A stretch of DNA of 64,000 bases from Bacillus sp. BP-3 (GCF_028401955.1 NZ_JAQOTJ010000008.1:1-64000); one strand, 5' to 3'. Positions 17,488 through 26,392 are shown, numbered from the stretch's first letter. Numbers and translations: made by a program. The notes: generated by a model not told the origin, from the sequence alone.

Positions 17488-20400
17488 ATGACAAAAACAA
17501 TGCAAACAAACAGTTTAGAAAAACTCGTTTGTTTTTATGAAGAATGGCAGAAAAAAGGAGATATTGAACAGAGCGAAAAGTTGCTTGAAGTTGTACGAAA
17601 GTATAAAGAAGACCAACTGATGATTGCGTTTTGCGGGCATTTCTCTGCTGGAAAATCTACAATGATGAACTATTTATTTAAAAATCAATTGTTGCCAACT
17701 AGTCCGATTCCAACAAGCGCGAATGTTGTAAAGATAGAAAAAGGACAGAATCGCGTTGTTGTTATTTTAAAATCAGGACAGAAATACGAGTATGACGGTA
17801 TGTATACAGCAGAAGAATTAAAAGAGCTTTGCAAAAATGGTGATGAAGTGATTGGTATTCATATTTATCGCGTTGATGCACCGCTTCCAGAAGACGTTGT
17901 TCTTGTTGACACGCCAGGTATTGATTCAACTGATGATGCCCATCAACTTGCAACTGAATCTACATTGCATCTTGCTGATGTAATTTTCTATATGATGGAT
18001 TATAATCATGTGCAATCAGAAGTAAATTTACAGTTTGTTAAAGAGTTAAAACAGCGTAACAAAACCGTTTATCTTGTTGTGAATCAAATTGATAAACATA
18101 AAGAAAATGAGCTGCCTTTTGATGTATATCAAAAAAGCGTAGTGCAATCATTTTTTAATTGGAATATAGAAGTTGATGGTATCTTTTATACATCCTTACG
18201 TATGCAGAATCATTCACATAACGAATTAGGGCAGCTAGAGGAACGTCTTTCTTCGATAATAAAGGAAAAAGACGTATATGTGAAAAGAGGAATGGAGAGA
18301 GAAGTATCTTATTTGTTACAAGAGCATTTGTCATTCTTACATTCACAATATGAAAAACAATTGGAGCCGTTTCAAAAAGAGTTAGCATCGATGTTATCGC
18401 TTCAAGATGTAACCGCGATTTTAGAACAGCTTGAGGAAAAAGAAAAGCAGATTACAAATACAGTATCACAAGTGAAAGAACAGTTTTTTAACGGCTTGCA
18501 AAATATTTTAGACAATGCATATTTAATGCCGTTTGAGATGCGCGATTTAGCAAATCAATATTTGGAAACGAAGCTTACAAAGTTTAAAGTTGGTTTACTG
18601 TTCTCAAAAGGAAAAACAGAGCAAGAAAAGAAGCGTCGTTTAGAAGTGTTTTATGAGGCACTACAGAAAGCAGTAGAGACGCAGCTTGACTTTCATTTGA
18701 AAGAGTACGTTGTCTCCTTTTTTAAGAAAAAAGAGCTATTCACAGAAGAATTTGGAAACGTAATACATGACTTAAATGCAGATTTTACTCCTGCATTACT
18801 GGAAGCGACTATTAAACAAGGAGCTGGATTTACTGGAGACTATTTGCTTCATTATACAGAAGATGTTGCAAATGAATTGAAGAAGCGTTATCGCCGCGAA
18901 GCACAAAATATATTTGAAAAAAGTTTGCCGCTCCTGCACAGCAAAGTACAAGCTGATAGTCAACATATGCAAGAAGAAATAGCGCAATATGAAGCGATAA
19001 AAAAGGCGAAGGAAATAAAATTACAGTGCATGCAAGAATATGATCAGTATGAAAACTATTTACAAGATATATGGCACAATCGTTTTTCTGTTCCACAAAG
19101 TATAGATATAGAAAAAGCTTTACAGCAAACAAAGAAAGTAACAAACGAAAAATTCCAGTTACAAACACAAGTTGAAGTAGAGGATGAACTTACTGTCAAT
19201 GAGTCTAAACCAAACAAGGAAACAAAGCTTAACATTGCTCGGATTATAGAACATGTTAAGGATGCAGAAGATGTTTTGCAGCAAATTCCAGCTCTTAAAC
19301 ATGTACAACAAGAAATTATAGAGAAAAGGAAACGTGTGGAAGCGAAAAAGTTTACAGTGGCGTTATTTGGAGCGTTTAGTGCTGGGAAATCTTCCTTTGC
19401 GAACGCATTATTAGGAGAAAAGGTATTACCAGTATCACCTAATCCTACAACAGCAACAATTAATCAAATTTTGCCAGTAACAGATGAGTTGCCACATGGC
19501 ACGGTAATTGTACAGTTTAAATCAGAAAAGGCACTTTTTGAGGATTTAAAGGCTGTTTATAAATTATTTTATCGTGATATTACTTCCTTGGAAGAAGCGC
19601 TTGAGCAAATTGATGATATTTTGCAATATCCAGCACCAAGTGGTAGACAAAAAACAACGTTTAGTTTTTTACGTGCTGTGCAGCGTGGATATGATGATGT
19701 AAAGCATCGATTAGGAGAGCAATCTCATGTAACGTTAGCTGAATTTGCTAATTATGTAGCTAACGAAGAAAAATCATGTTTTGTAGAGTATATGGAGCTT
19801 TATTTCGATTGTGAGTTAACAAGGCAGGGCATTGCACTTGTGGATACGCCGGGGGCAGATTCTATTAACGCTCGCCATACAGACGTAGCATTCCAATATA
19901 TAAAGAATGCAGATGCAATTTTATTTGTAACATATTATAATCACGTGTTTTCACGAGCAGATCGAGAATTTTTAATTCAACTTGGTCGTGTGAAAGATAC
20001 GTTTGCACTTGATAAAATGTTTTTCTTAATTAATGCGGCTGATTTAGCACAGTCCGAAGAGGAGCTACAAACAGTAAAAGGATATATTAGCGATCAATTA
20101 TTACAGTATGGAATTCGTAATCCACGTTTATTCGCAATATCTAGCTTGTTTGCATTAGAAGAAAAACAAGGAAAAGATATTTCGAAAGAAGCGTATGGCA
20201 TTTTACAACAATCTGGCCTTGTACAATTTGAACAAGCCTTCACTTCGTTTATTATGAGAGATTTAATGCTCGTGTCGGTTCATTCTTTATACGGCGCACT
20301 TCAAAATGGTTATAAGCTCCTTGAAAATATGATCGAAAGCGCAATGCAAGGCAATGAAGTGAAAGAACAACAACGAAAAAAATATGAAGCAGAACGCGAA

Positions 20401-21150
20401 GAACTGCTTCACATAATCTCTTCTCATAGCGTTATAACAGAGGAAAAGTCTTTGGAGAATGAAGTAAAAGAACTTCTGTATTATGTAAAGCAACGGTTAT
20501 TTTTACGTTACAATGATGTGTTTACAGAATTTATTAATCCGGCTTCTTTACGAACGCAAGGGAATGTGAAAAATAAATTACAAGAGTGTATGATGGAATT
20601 AATTGCTTTCTTGCAACATGACTTATTACAAGAAATGCGTGCAACTTCACTTCGTCTTGAAAAATGGATAAATGAAACGATGAGACATGTACAAGAAGAA
20701 GTAAGAGAGCAATGTGTTACAAGAAATGAACAAATCGTAGTTCAGACAGATGTAACATATGACTATCGCGTTCTTACTCATGAAAACCCATTTCCAAATA
20801 TAGAAGAAATGCAATTTAAAAGAGCGTTAGCTCATTTCAAAAGCGAGAAAAATTTCTTTGAGAAAAATGATAAAGCATTAATGCAAGAAGAAATGAAGCA
20901 AACGTTAGAACCGTTTGTAGCAGATTACGTTACAGAAGAACAACGCTTATTTATTAGTCATTATAAACAAGAATGGCTTCATAATTGGCAACTTGTGAAA
21001 ACAGCTATGATGCAAGATATAACACAATACTATGAAAGTTTATTATTTGCGTTATTGGAAACAATTGATGTTTCTGCATACGAACAGCGAAAAGAAGAAT
21101 TAGGAAAACAGTTAATAAAGCTAGAAGGTGAACTAGAAGATACGTATTAA
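17488..21150 (+). CDS. dynA: Tandem dynamin-like GTPase DynA
   Basis: 1220 residues made of two fused dynamin modules, as in B. subtilis DynA (YpbR, about 1190). Module 1 has G1 GHFSAGKST (about 50-58), G3 DTPGIDS and G4 VNQIDK. Module 2 has G1 GAFSAGKSS (about 628-636), G3 DTPGADS and NAAD in the G4 position. Each is followed by long helical, coiled-coil stalks. The protein tethers and fuses membranes in trans and protects them from phage and antibiotic damage. GGGGATGACAAAAAC surrounds the start; an ATG a few codons in is the alternative. Confidence 0.95.
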   Translation: MTKTMQTNSLEKLVCFYEEWQKKGDIEQSEKLLEVVRKYKEDQLMIAFCGHFSAGKSTMMNYLFKNQLLPTSPIPTSANVVKIEKGQNRVVVILKSGQKYEYDGMYTAEELKELCKNGDEVIGIHIYRVDAPLPEDVVLVDTPGIDSTDDAHQLATESTLHLADVIFYMMDYNHVQSEVNLQFVKELKQRNKTVYLVVNQIDKHKENELPFDVYQKSVVQSFFNWNIEVDGIFYTSLRMQNHSHNELGQLEERLSSIIKEKDVYVKRGMEREVSYLLQEHLSFLHSQYEKQLEPFQKELASMLSLQDVTAILEQLEEKEKQITNTVSQVKEQFFNGLQNILDNAYLMPFEMRDLANQYLETKLTKFKVGLLFSKGKTEQEKKRRLEVFYEALQKAVETQLDFHLKEYVVSFFKKKELFTEEFGNVIHDLNADFTPALLEATIKQGAGFTGDYLLHYTEDVANELKKRYRREAQNIFEKSLPLLHSKVQADSQHMQEEIAQYEAIKKAKEIKLQCMQEYDQYENYLQDIWHNRFSVPQSIDIEKALQQTKKVTNEKFQLQTQVEVEDELTVNESKPNKETKLNIARIIEHVKDAEDVLQQIPALKHVQQEIIEKRKRVEAKKFTVALFGAFSAGKSSFANALLGEKVLPVSPNPTTATINQILPVTDELPHGTVIVQFKSEKALFEDLKAVYKLFYRDITSLEEALEQIDDILQYPAPSGRQKTTFSFLRAVQRGYDDVKHRLGEQSHVTLAEFANYVANEEKSCFVEYMELYFDCELTRQGIALVDTPGADSINARHTDVAFQYIKNADAILFVTYYNHVFSRADREFLIQLGRVKDTFALDKMFFLINAADLAQSEEELQTVKGYISDQLLQYGIRNPRLFAISSLFALEEKQGKDISKEAYGILQQSGLVQFEQAFTSFIMRDLMLVSVHSLYGALQNGYKLLENMIESAMQGNEVKEQQRKKYEAEREELLHIISSHSVITEEKSLENEVKELLYYVKQRLFLRYNDVFTEFINPASLRTQGNVKNKLQECMMELIAFLQHDLLQEMRATSLRLEKWINETMRHVQEEVREQCVTRNEQIVVQTDVTYDYRVLTHENPFPNIEEMQFKRALAHFKSEKNFFEKNDKALMQEEMKQTLEPFVADYVTEEQRLFISHYKQEWLHNWQLVKTAMMQDITQYYESLLFALLETIDVSAYEQRKEELGKQLIKLEGELEDTY

Positions 21151-21401
21151 GAGAAAAAAATACGTTCAATACGTTTTTGTAGAACGGTATCTAATGATTT
21201 TACAAATCCGGCAAATTCATCTGAGGAAACCATATGAGTTAGGACGAGACGCCTTCCATCTGGCGTTTCGCCGCATAAGACGAAGGAAGTGAATTCATAT
21301 GGTTTTCCTTCTATCATTAATTTTGGATAGGAGTACGTACCGTTTTTCTTTTTCTTCTCATCAATGGAGATTATATTGCACTTCTTTTCATTGTTGTCCA
21401 T
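21147..21401 (-). CDS. Conserved hypothetical, 84 residues
   Basis: Small soluble basic-acidic protein: MDNNEKKCNIISIDEKKKKN, then a compact domain with SYPKLMIEGKPYEFTSFVLC and a helix SSDEFAGFVKSLDTVLQKRI. The start at 21401 is chosen because GGAGG lies seven bases upstream; the longer frame would run into the divergent GNAT gene. Its stop overlaps the dynA stop region by four bases, convergently. No family was recognised. Confidence 0.65.
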   Translation of the reverse strand: MDNNEKKCNIISIDEKKKKNGTYSYPKLMIEGKPYEFTSFVLCGETPDGRRLVLTHMVSSDEFAGFVKSLDTVLQKRIERIFFS

Positions 21402-21471
21402 AATGATGACCTCCTTTGTATTACTTATGGAAGACAAGTATGGTTTAGAACAAAGAGGAGAGAGAATTTTC

Positions 21472-21933
21472 ATGGAAGAATTAGTAATTGAACTTGTTTC
21501 ACCAAATGAAGCGCCGCTCCAGCTACTATTACTCGCTGATCCAAGCGAACGACAATTGAAATCGTATCTCCATCGGGGCATCATTTATGTCGCAAAGCGC
21601 CTTGAAGATGTGATTGGAGTGTATGTATTGTTAGAAACGCGCCCAAGTACAATGGAAATTATGAATATTGCTATTTCTGAAAAAGAGCAGGGAAAAGGCA
21701 ACGGAAAGCAGTTGTTACAGCATGCGATTCGAACTGCAAAAGAACAAAATATGCACACGCTTGAAATTGGCACAGGCAATTCTAGTGTTTCACAGCTTAC
21801 TTTGTATCAAAAATGTGGATTTCGCATCTTTTCTATTGATTTTGATTACTTTTCAAAGCATTATGAAGAAGAGATTATGGAAAATGGCATTGTATGTCGT
21901 GATATGATTCGACTTACAATGGACTTGCATTAG
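21472..21933 (+). CDS. GNAT-family N-acetyltransferase
   Basis: 153 residues. Motif A is MNIAISEKEQGKGNGKQLLQ (about 64-83) with the Q-G-K-G-N-G acetyl-CoA loop, and motif B is GTGNSSVSQLTLYQKCGFRI (about 103-122). GAGGAGAGAG precedes the ATG. It lies 12 bases upstream of ypbS and divergent from the 84-residue gene. Substrate unknown. Confidence 0.88.
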   Translation: MEELVIELVSPNEAPLQLLLLADPSERQLKSYLHRGIIYVAKRLEDVIGVYVLLETRPSTMEIMNIAISEKEQGKGNGKQLLQHAIRTAKEQNMHTLEIGTGNSSVSQLTLYQKCGFRIFSIDFDYFSKHYEEEIMENGIVCRDMIRLTMDLH

Positions 21934-21945
21934 GAGGAAGAGGAC

Positions 21946-22218
21946 ATGGAAGTACATGAAGCAATTACAGCACATTCTCGTAAACAAAATGAAGTGGTGA
22001 AAGCATTTCTACAGTTAGATGCACAGCGTGAAGCGGCGATTGAAGCGGCTGTATCACTCGCATCAAATGGAAAATCTTTCTCTGTTGATGTAATTAATAT
22101 GGTAACAAAACAAATTAATGAACTTGCAAAAAATGGTATCGCACAGCAACGTAAAATTGTAACAGAAGAGATGGTAATGGAATACGTAGGTCGTTTAAAG
22201 AAGAAAGAAGGTCGTTAA
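21946..22218 (+). CDS. ypbS: YpbS, DUF2533 family
   Basis: 90 residues, helical and soluble (MEVHEAITAHSRKQNEVVKA, then SLASNGKSFSVDVINMVTKQ). It matches B. subtilis YpbS, whose gene also lies beside dynA. Function unknown. TAGGAGGAAGAGG precedes the ATG. It is followed two bases after its stop by the rhodanese gene, so the three genes form an operon. Confidence 0.8.
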   Translation: MEVHEAITAHSRKQNEVVKAFLQLDAQREAAIEAAVSLASNGKSFSVDVINMVTKQINELAKNGIAQQRKIVTEEMVMEYVGRLKKKEGR

Positions 22219-22220
22219 GT

Positions 22221-23054
22221 ATGATCGTTACAGTCGAATGGTTACATGAACATTTACAAGATGAACATGTTAGAATTATCGATTGTCGTTTTGACTTAGC
22301 AAATCCCAACTGGGGAAGAGAACAATATAATGAAGCACATATTCCGTTTGCGCTCTATTTTGATTTAAATAAAGATTTATCTAGTCCAGTTACAAAGCAT
22401 GGAGGACGTCATCCGCTTCCGAGTATAGAAGAGTTTGCACAAAAACTTTCACAAGCTGGGATTGATGAACATACGACAGTTGTAGCGTATGATAGCCAAG
22501 GAGGAGCGATGGCTTCTCGTTTATGGTGGCTCTTAACATATCTTGGTCATAATAAAGCATATGTGTTAAATGGCGGTTTCCCAGCGTGGAAGGAACAAAA
22601 GTTTGAAGTAACGAATGAGATAGCAGTCTTTGCACCAAAGACTTTCGTTCCATCTATACAACATGATACTGTCGTTACAATGGAGGAGCTGCAAGCTAAA
22701 ATTAGCAAACATGCAGATATTACACTGATTGACTCGCGAGAACCAAAGCGTTATGCAGGATTAGAAGAGTCAGTTGATAAAGCAGCTGGCCACATTCCAA
22801 CTGCGCAAAATTATTTTTGGAAAAATGGTGTAACAGAGTCTGGTGCTTTTAAGACACAAAAGGAACAAGAAGATCGTTTTATGCATCTTGATAAAGAGAA
22901 AGAAACGATTGTCTATTGCGGATCTGGTGTAACGGCATGTCCAAATGTATTAACATTAAAAATGGCTGGTTTTACAAATATAAAATTATATGTAGGCAGC
23001 TGGAGTGATTGGATTTCTTATCCTGAAAATACAATTGTAAAAGAAGAACAGTAG
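22221..23054 (+). CDS. Thiosulfate/3-mercaptopyruvate-type sulfurtransferase
   Basis: 277 residues with two rhodanese domains. The first is inactive (about 1-130, VVAYDSQGGAMASRLWWLL lacks the Cys). The second carries the active-site loop CGSGVTA (Cys about 234) in TIVYCGSGVTACPNVL. The CGSGVTA loop is typical of mercaptopyruvate sulfurtransferases. It transfers sulfane sulfur in the cytoplasm. The start is two bases after the ypbS stop; the AGAAAGAAGGTCG site lies within ypbS. Confidence 0.92.
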   Translation: MIVTVEWLHEHLQDEHVRIIDCRFDLANPNWGREQYNEAHIPFALYFDLNKDLSSPVTKHGGRHPLPSIEEFAQKLSQAGIDEHTTVVAYDSQGGAMASRLWWLLTYLGHNKAYVLNGGFPAWKEQKFEVTNEIAVFAPKTFVPSIQHDTVVTMEELQAKISKHADITLIDSREPKRYAGLEESVDKAAGHIPTAQNYFWKNGVTESGAFKTQKEQEDRFMHLDKEKETIVYCGSGVTACPNVLTLKMAGFTNIKLYVGSWSDWISYPENTIVKEEQ

Positions 23055-23174
23055 CCTATTGCAAGTCAAAAAAAATTGTATTACAATAGGAGCACAAACA
23101 AGAAATACTAAAAAAATAAATTATTTTACACGTTGCGAACAATGTGATAAGATAACGACAAATAAATAAAACAT

Positions 23175-23349
23175 CCTGCGGTGTGCGTAACTTATTTATG
23201 TCTAAAACCGATGATAGTAATACGGAAGTTCGATATTTAGATGCCAACATCATGCCTTTCTTTGAGAAGGAAGATGAAAGGCAACTGTGAGAACATCCAC
23301 CTGCGAGTAGCGGGTTTTTGGACATTTACGAGAGACGGCACGTGCGGGG
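23175..23349 (+). ncRNA. Structured RNA, tandem copy 1 (175 nt)
   Basis: An outer stem pairs CCT-GCG-GTGT (23175-23184) with GCAC-g-TGC-g-GGG (23338-23349). An inner stem pairs ATGTCTAAAACC (23198-23209) with GGTTTTTGGACAT (23313-23325), and a hairpin pairs GCCTTTC/GAAAGGC (23254-23260 with 23276-23282). The internal sequences ATGATAGTAATACGGAAGTT and GAGAACATCCACCTGCGAG are identical in copy 2. I do not recognise an RNA family. It is not coding. Confidence 0.7.
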
Positions 23350-23380
23350 TTCTATTTATACTTATAATTAATAATAACTG

Positions 23381-23555
23381 CCTACAATGTACGTAGCTTG
23401 TGTATGTCTTAAACCAATGATAGTAATACGGAAGTTTAATATTAAAATGTGGCCATCAAGCCATCTTTTTAAGAAGGAAGATGAAAGCATTTTTGAGAAC
23501 ATCCACCTGCGAGAGCGGGTTTATGGACATCTAGAAGAGAACGGCATATGTGGGG
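23381..23555 (+). ncRNA. Structured RNA, tandem copy 2 (175 nt)
   Basis: Same length and architecture as copy 1, offset by 206 bases. The outer stem is CCT-ACA-ATGT (23381-23390) with GCAT-a-TGT-g-GGG (23544-23555), keeping both bulges; the inner stem is ATGTCTTAAACC (23404-23415) with GGTTTATGGACAT (23518-23530). G-C pairs in copy 1 became A-U here twice, and an A-U pair became U-A, so the pairing is conserved while the sequence changed. The hairpin is CATCTT/AAGATG (23462-23467 with 23478-23483). Confidence 0.7.
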
Positions 23556-23561
23556 ATATAA

Positions 23562-23596
23562 GAAACCTTACGTTTTATACGTAAGGTTTTTATTTT
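23562..23596 (+). terminator. Terminator of the tandem RNA transcript
   Basis: AAACCTTACG/CGTAAGGTTT stem (23563-23572 with 23580-23589) and T-run, seven bases after copy 2. No terminator is visible between the copies. Confidence 0.85.
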
Positions 23597-23626
23597 GTTT
23601 AGAAAGGTTGTATAGCGCTTTTCGTG

Positions 23627-24076
23627 TTATCTGTATTCGCCAGTAAATTCTCCATAATAAATATAGCACTTTCGATCTTCATCAATCTCCCTAGAGTCTA
23701 AGGTGAATTCCATCAATAGTCCGTCCTTTTGAACGTACAAAATATCTGAATGGAGGTATGTTAAGATCTCTTCATGATTCCATACATCTTTACTTTCTAT
23801 CAAAATTGAATTTATTCCTTGTAGTTCTCTAATCTCAAAACCTATATGGGAATATGTTTTTTCTGAGGAATCATCGAAGAACTTTTCTTTTTCGACATAT
23901 AATACTGCTGTTCCGTCAGAGTCCATCGCCGTCGCTGTTACGACATACGTATCCCCTTCTTTAACGAAATACTCACAAGTCATCCTTGCGACGGTTTCAG
24001 TGATAGAAATATCCGCATAGTTCCATAAGGCAGGATATTGTTTAGCTTCATCATTGAGTCGATATTCTAACCGCAA
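23627..24076 (-). CDS. Hypothetical protein, 149 residues
   Basis: Soluble, acidic, beta-rich sequence without signal peptide or membrane helix (YPALWNYADISITETVARMT near the start, then repeated beta-strand pattern to KCYIYYGEFTGEY). No family was recognised. The start is TTG at 24076, with GGAAGGGGG seven bases upstream on the minus strand. It stands alone, divergent from the lipoprotein operon. Confidence 0.65.
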   Translation of the reverse strand: MRLEYRLNDEAKQYPALWNYADISITETVARMTCEYFVKEGDTYVVTATAMDSDGTAVLYVEKEKFFDDSSEKTYSHIGFEIRELQGINSILIESKDVWNHEEILTYLHSDILYVQKDGLLMEFTLDSREIDEDRKCYIYYGEFTGEYR

Positions 24077-24158
24077 TAGTAATCCCCCTTCCTTTTTCTT
24101 CTATTTTATCATGTATTCTATTATAATAAAAAAATAATCTATAAAGGAGTGTGGGAAG

Positions 24159-24470
24159 GTGACAAAAACGAAATGGTTAGTAACAGGTGTTCTTACTTCT
24201 TTGATGGCCAGTACTTTATCTGGCTGTACAAAAGATCTCCCTCCAAAACCAAGTGATAAGAGCTGTTCTGATTGGGATTGGGATGATGAACTTGGGGTGT
24301 GGCGGTGTGATGATAAGCATTCAAGTTATCATGGGCATTATTATTACAGTAGTAACTATTATCAAGATAAATCAACTTTCAAAAATTCACCTGAATTTAA
24401 GTCCTATCAAGCTTCGTCTGATTTTAAAGGGGGAATTGGAAGCGGTTCAAATGGCGGATCTGGAGGTTAA
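24159..24470 (+). CDS. Lipoprotein with Gly-Gly C-terminus
   Basis: 103 residues. Lys-rich start, hydrophobic helix and lipobox LSGC (Cys about 23) give a lipid-anchored exported protein. The mature part has a Cys/Trp/Asp cluster (CSDWDWDDELGVWRCDD), a His/Tyr-rich stretch and a Gly/Ser tail that ends NGGSGG. It starts the operon with the ATP-grasp ligase, whose ATG lies three bases after its stop. The GTG start has AAAGGAG upstream. The last two codons GGA GGT also form the ribosome binding site of the next gene. The role is unknown; see findings. Confidence 0.75.
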   Translation: MTKTKWLVTGVLTSLMASTLSGCTKDLPPKPSDKSCSDWDWDDELGVWRCDDKHSSYHGHYYYSSNYYQDKSTFKNSPEFKSYQASSDFKGGIGSGSNGGSGG

Positions 24471-24473
24471 ATC

Positions 24474-25703
24474 ATGTCGTTTTACATAAAGGAACGAAGT
24501 CAATTTTATTCAAGGTTCCCTCACTTTTGGTCTAACTTATATGGGAGTGAGTATAGCCTTTTTCATGTTTTTGAAGTAACAGAACAAATGATTAGGCATT
24601 TGCAATTAGCAACAGAACGAATGGGAAAAGTATTTTTTAAGACTGCTAGTCTTCTTCGGACTTTACCGGATGAACAGCTTCTTGAACTTGGTTTTCCATC
24701 TTCGAGTCTACCTTTTATTAGAATGAAATCTCTGTTTCCTGAATCTGTTATTTCACGGTTTGATTTTGCCGTGACAGATGGTGGTATCAAAATGCTTGAG
24801 TTTAATAGCGATACCCCAACTTTTATTGTGGAATGTTTTCAAATGAATGGAAAAGTATGCAAAGAATTAAATTATCATGACCCAAACGAGAATCAGGAAC
24901 GTCTTCTTTCTTCTGGTATCACAAAAGCTGTAATGGAAGCTGCTAAAGGAATAGAGATGCCAAACGTTGTCTTCACAGCTCATCGTGAACATATAGAAGA
25001 TTGGAATACGACTAGGTATTTGAGTCAGCTATGCCAGGTGAAAAACAAAATGATGTCAATGTCAGAACTCAGAATTACTCAAGATGCTTTGGTCGATAGA
25101 GACGGTGTGCCAATTGATGTTTTGTATCGTCAAACATATCCTATTGAAGATTTAGTTGAGGACCGGGATCCTAAAACTGGAGATTTTGTAGGGCTTGAGT
25201 TATTGCAACTTGTACATAAAGAAAAGCTTTTTATTATTAATCCGGTCTCATCCTTTCTACTTCAGCCGAAATCGATTCAATCCTTAATTTGGGGATTAGC
25301 TGAGATAGGTGCTTTTTATACAAATGAGGAACGACAATGGATTAAGGAATATATGCTTCCTACATACTTAGAACCAGATCTATTTTTAGGGAAAAGCTCT
25401 TTTGTGCAAAAACCTTCGTTCGGTAGAGAAGGTGACACGGTTACAATTCGTGACAAAAACACGAATATTGTGATTCAAAATTCATATCAAACGTATAAAA
25501 AAGAACTTCCTGTATTTCAAAAGTATATAAAGCTTCCAGTTATTTCTCTTGAGACTGAAAAAGGGAACGAGGAGCTGTCGTATGTGTTTGGATCGTTTTT
25601 AATAGCTGGAAAACCAAGTAGTATCGGTATACGTGCCGGTGAAAAAATTACGGGGAATGAATCATACTATTTACCTGTAGGGATTAAAAAGGGAGGATTA
25701 TAA
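24474..25703 (+). CDS. Glutathionylspermidine synthase-family ATP-grasp ligase
   Basis: 409 residues matching the synthetase domain of Gss and the E. coli YgiC/YjfC proteins. Motifs are MLEFNSDTPTFIVE (about 105-118; family form EYNADTPT) and QKPSFGREGDTVTI (about 312-325; the ATP-binding glycine loop), with ExYxP-type features near the end. Such enzymes form an amide bond between a carboxylate and an amine using ATP. Bacilli make no glutathionylspermidine, so the substrate is different. Middle gene of a three-gene unit. Confidence 0.85.
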   Translation: MSFYIKERSQFYSRFPHFWSNLYGSEYSLFHVFEVTEQMIRHLQLATERMGKVFFKTASLLRTLPDEQLLELGFPSSSLPFIRMKSLFPESVISRFDFAVTDGGIKMLEFNSDTPTFIVECFQMNGKVCKELNYHDPNENQERLLSSGITKAVMEAAKGIEMPNVVFTAHREHIEDWNTTRYLSQLCQVKNKMMSMSELRITQDALVDRDGVPIDVLYRQTYPIEDLVEDRDPKTGDFVGLELLQLVHKEKLFIINPVSSFLLQPKSIQSLIWGLAEIGAFYTNEERQWIKEYMLPTYLEPDLFLGKSSFVQKPSFGREGDTVTIRDKNTNIVIQNSYQTYKKELPVFQKYIKLPVISLETEKGNEELSYVFGSFLIAGKPSSIGIRAGEKITGNESYYLPVGIKKGGL

Positions 25704-26090
25704 ATGGTGAACTTTTTACTTTATTTAGCGGTTTCGCTAGGTCTTTTATGTATTGGCCTGTTTCTTATGGAAGTGACAACAAAAGTGAAGGAATTTTCGT
25801 TAATGGCTAAAGGGAATCGAGCAGCAAGCTACTCACTCGGAGGAAGACTTCTTGGTCTTGCTGTCGTCTTGTATTCGGCTGCCGCTCATTCTGTTTCACT
25901 AATGGATATGGCTTTATGGGGAGCGATTGGAGTTTTGGCACAAATCGTTGTGTTTTATTTAGCTGAATTGTGCACACCGCGTTTTAACATTAATCAAAGC
26001 ATCGAAGAGGACAACCAAGCCGTCGGACTTTTCCTTATGTTTTTATCAATTTCTATCGGAATTATGATTGCTGGGTGTTTAACATATTAA
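25704..26090 (+). CDS. DUF350 membrane protein
   Basis: 128 residues with four predicted helices and the DUF350 pattern (NRAASYSLGGRLLGLAVVLYSAAAHS, split by a short loop; GVLAQIVVFYLAELCTP). DUF350 proteins (E. coli YjfL) recur beside YjfC/YgiC-type ligases. It starts immediately after the ligase stop with GGGAGG upstream inside the ligase gene. It probably anchors or partners the ligase at the membrane. Confidence 0.85.
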   Translation: MVNFLLYLAVSLGLLCIGLFLMEVTTKVKEFSLMAKGNRAASYSLGGRLLGLAVVLYSAAAHSVSLMDMALWGAIGVLAQIVVFYLAELCTPRFNINQSIEEDNQAVGLFLMFLSISIGIMIAGCLTY

Positions 26091-26188
26091 AAACCTCAAA
26101 CAATTCGTATTAGAATAAGAGTGTTCCAGTCCTAAATTATTTTCTGGAAAATACTTGTTGTAATAAGAAAAAGTTTGAATGCAAAGTG

Positions 26189-26217
26189 TTGACATCTATT
26201 TTAAATAGGAGTAACAT
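26189..26217 (+). promoter_or_regulatory. Promoter of the M-box transcript
   Basis: TTGACA (26189-26194), 17 bases, TAACAT (26212-26217). A TATAAT at 26224 is an alternative -10. Confidence 0.55.
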
Positions 26218-26236
26218 TTTCTATATAATAAAATAT

Positions 26237-26392
26237 GTCTCTGTTAGGTGAGGCTCCTGTATAGAGAGATGCTACTGCCCAAAAATGTCGAGAGACGCCA
26301 ATGGGTCAACAAGAATGATCGAATTAAGGTCTTTTTTAATGTAGCTGGTTAAGAACCTATGCTATACAGTGCTAAAGCTCGGCGAGGGAGAG
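26237..26392 (+). promoter_or_regulatory. M-box (ykoK) magnesium riboswitch
   Basis: The conserved core is present in order: GTTAGGTGAGGCTCCTGTAT, GCTACTGCCCAAAAATGTC, GACGCCAATGGGTCAACA, TTTTTAATGTAGCTGG, CCTATGCTATACAGTGCTAA and AGCTC. This is the class that senses Mg2+ and terminates transcription of Mg2+ transporters when Mg2+ is high. A terminator follows about 70 bases later. Confidence 0.96.

Noticed and set aside
23387-23584. Plus-strand ORF of 65 codons
   Set aside because: It covers structured RNA copy 2 and its terminator; base changes between copies preserve pairing, not codons.
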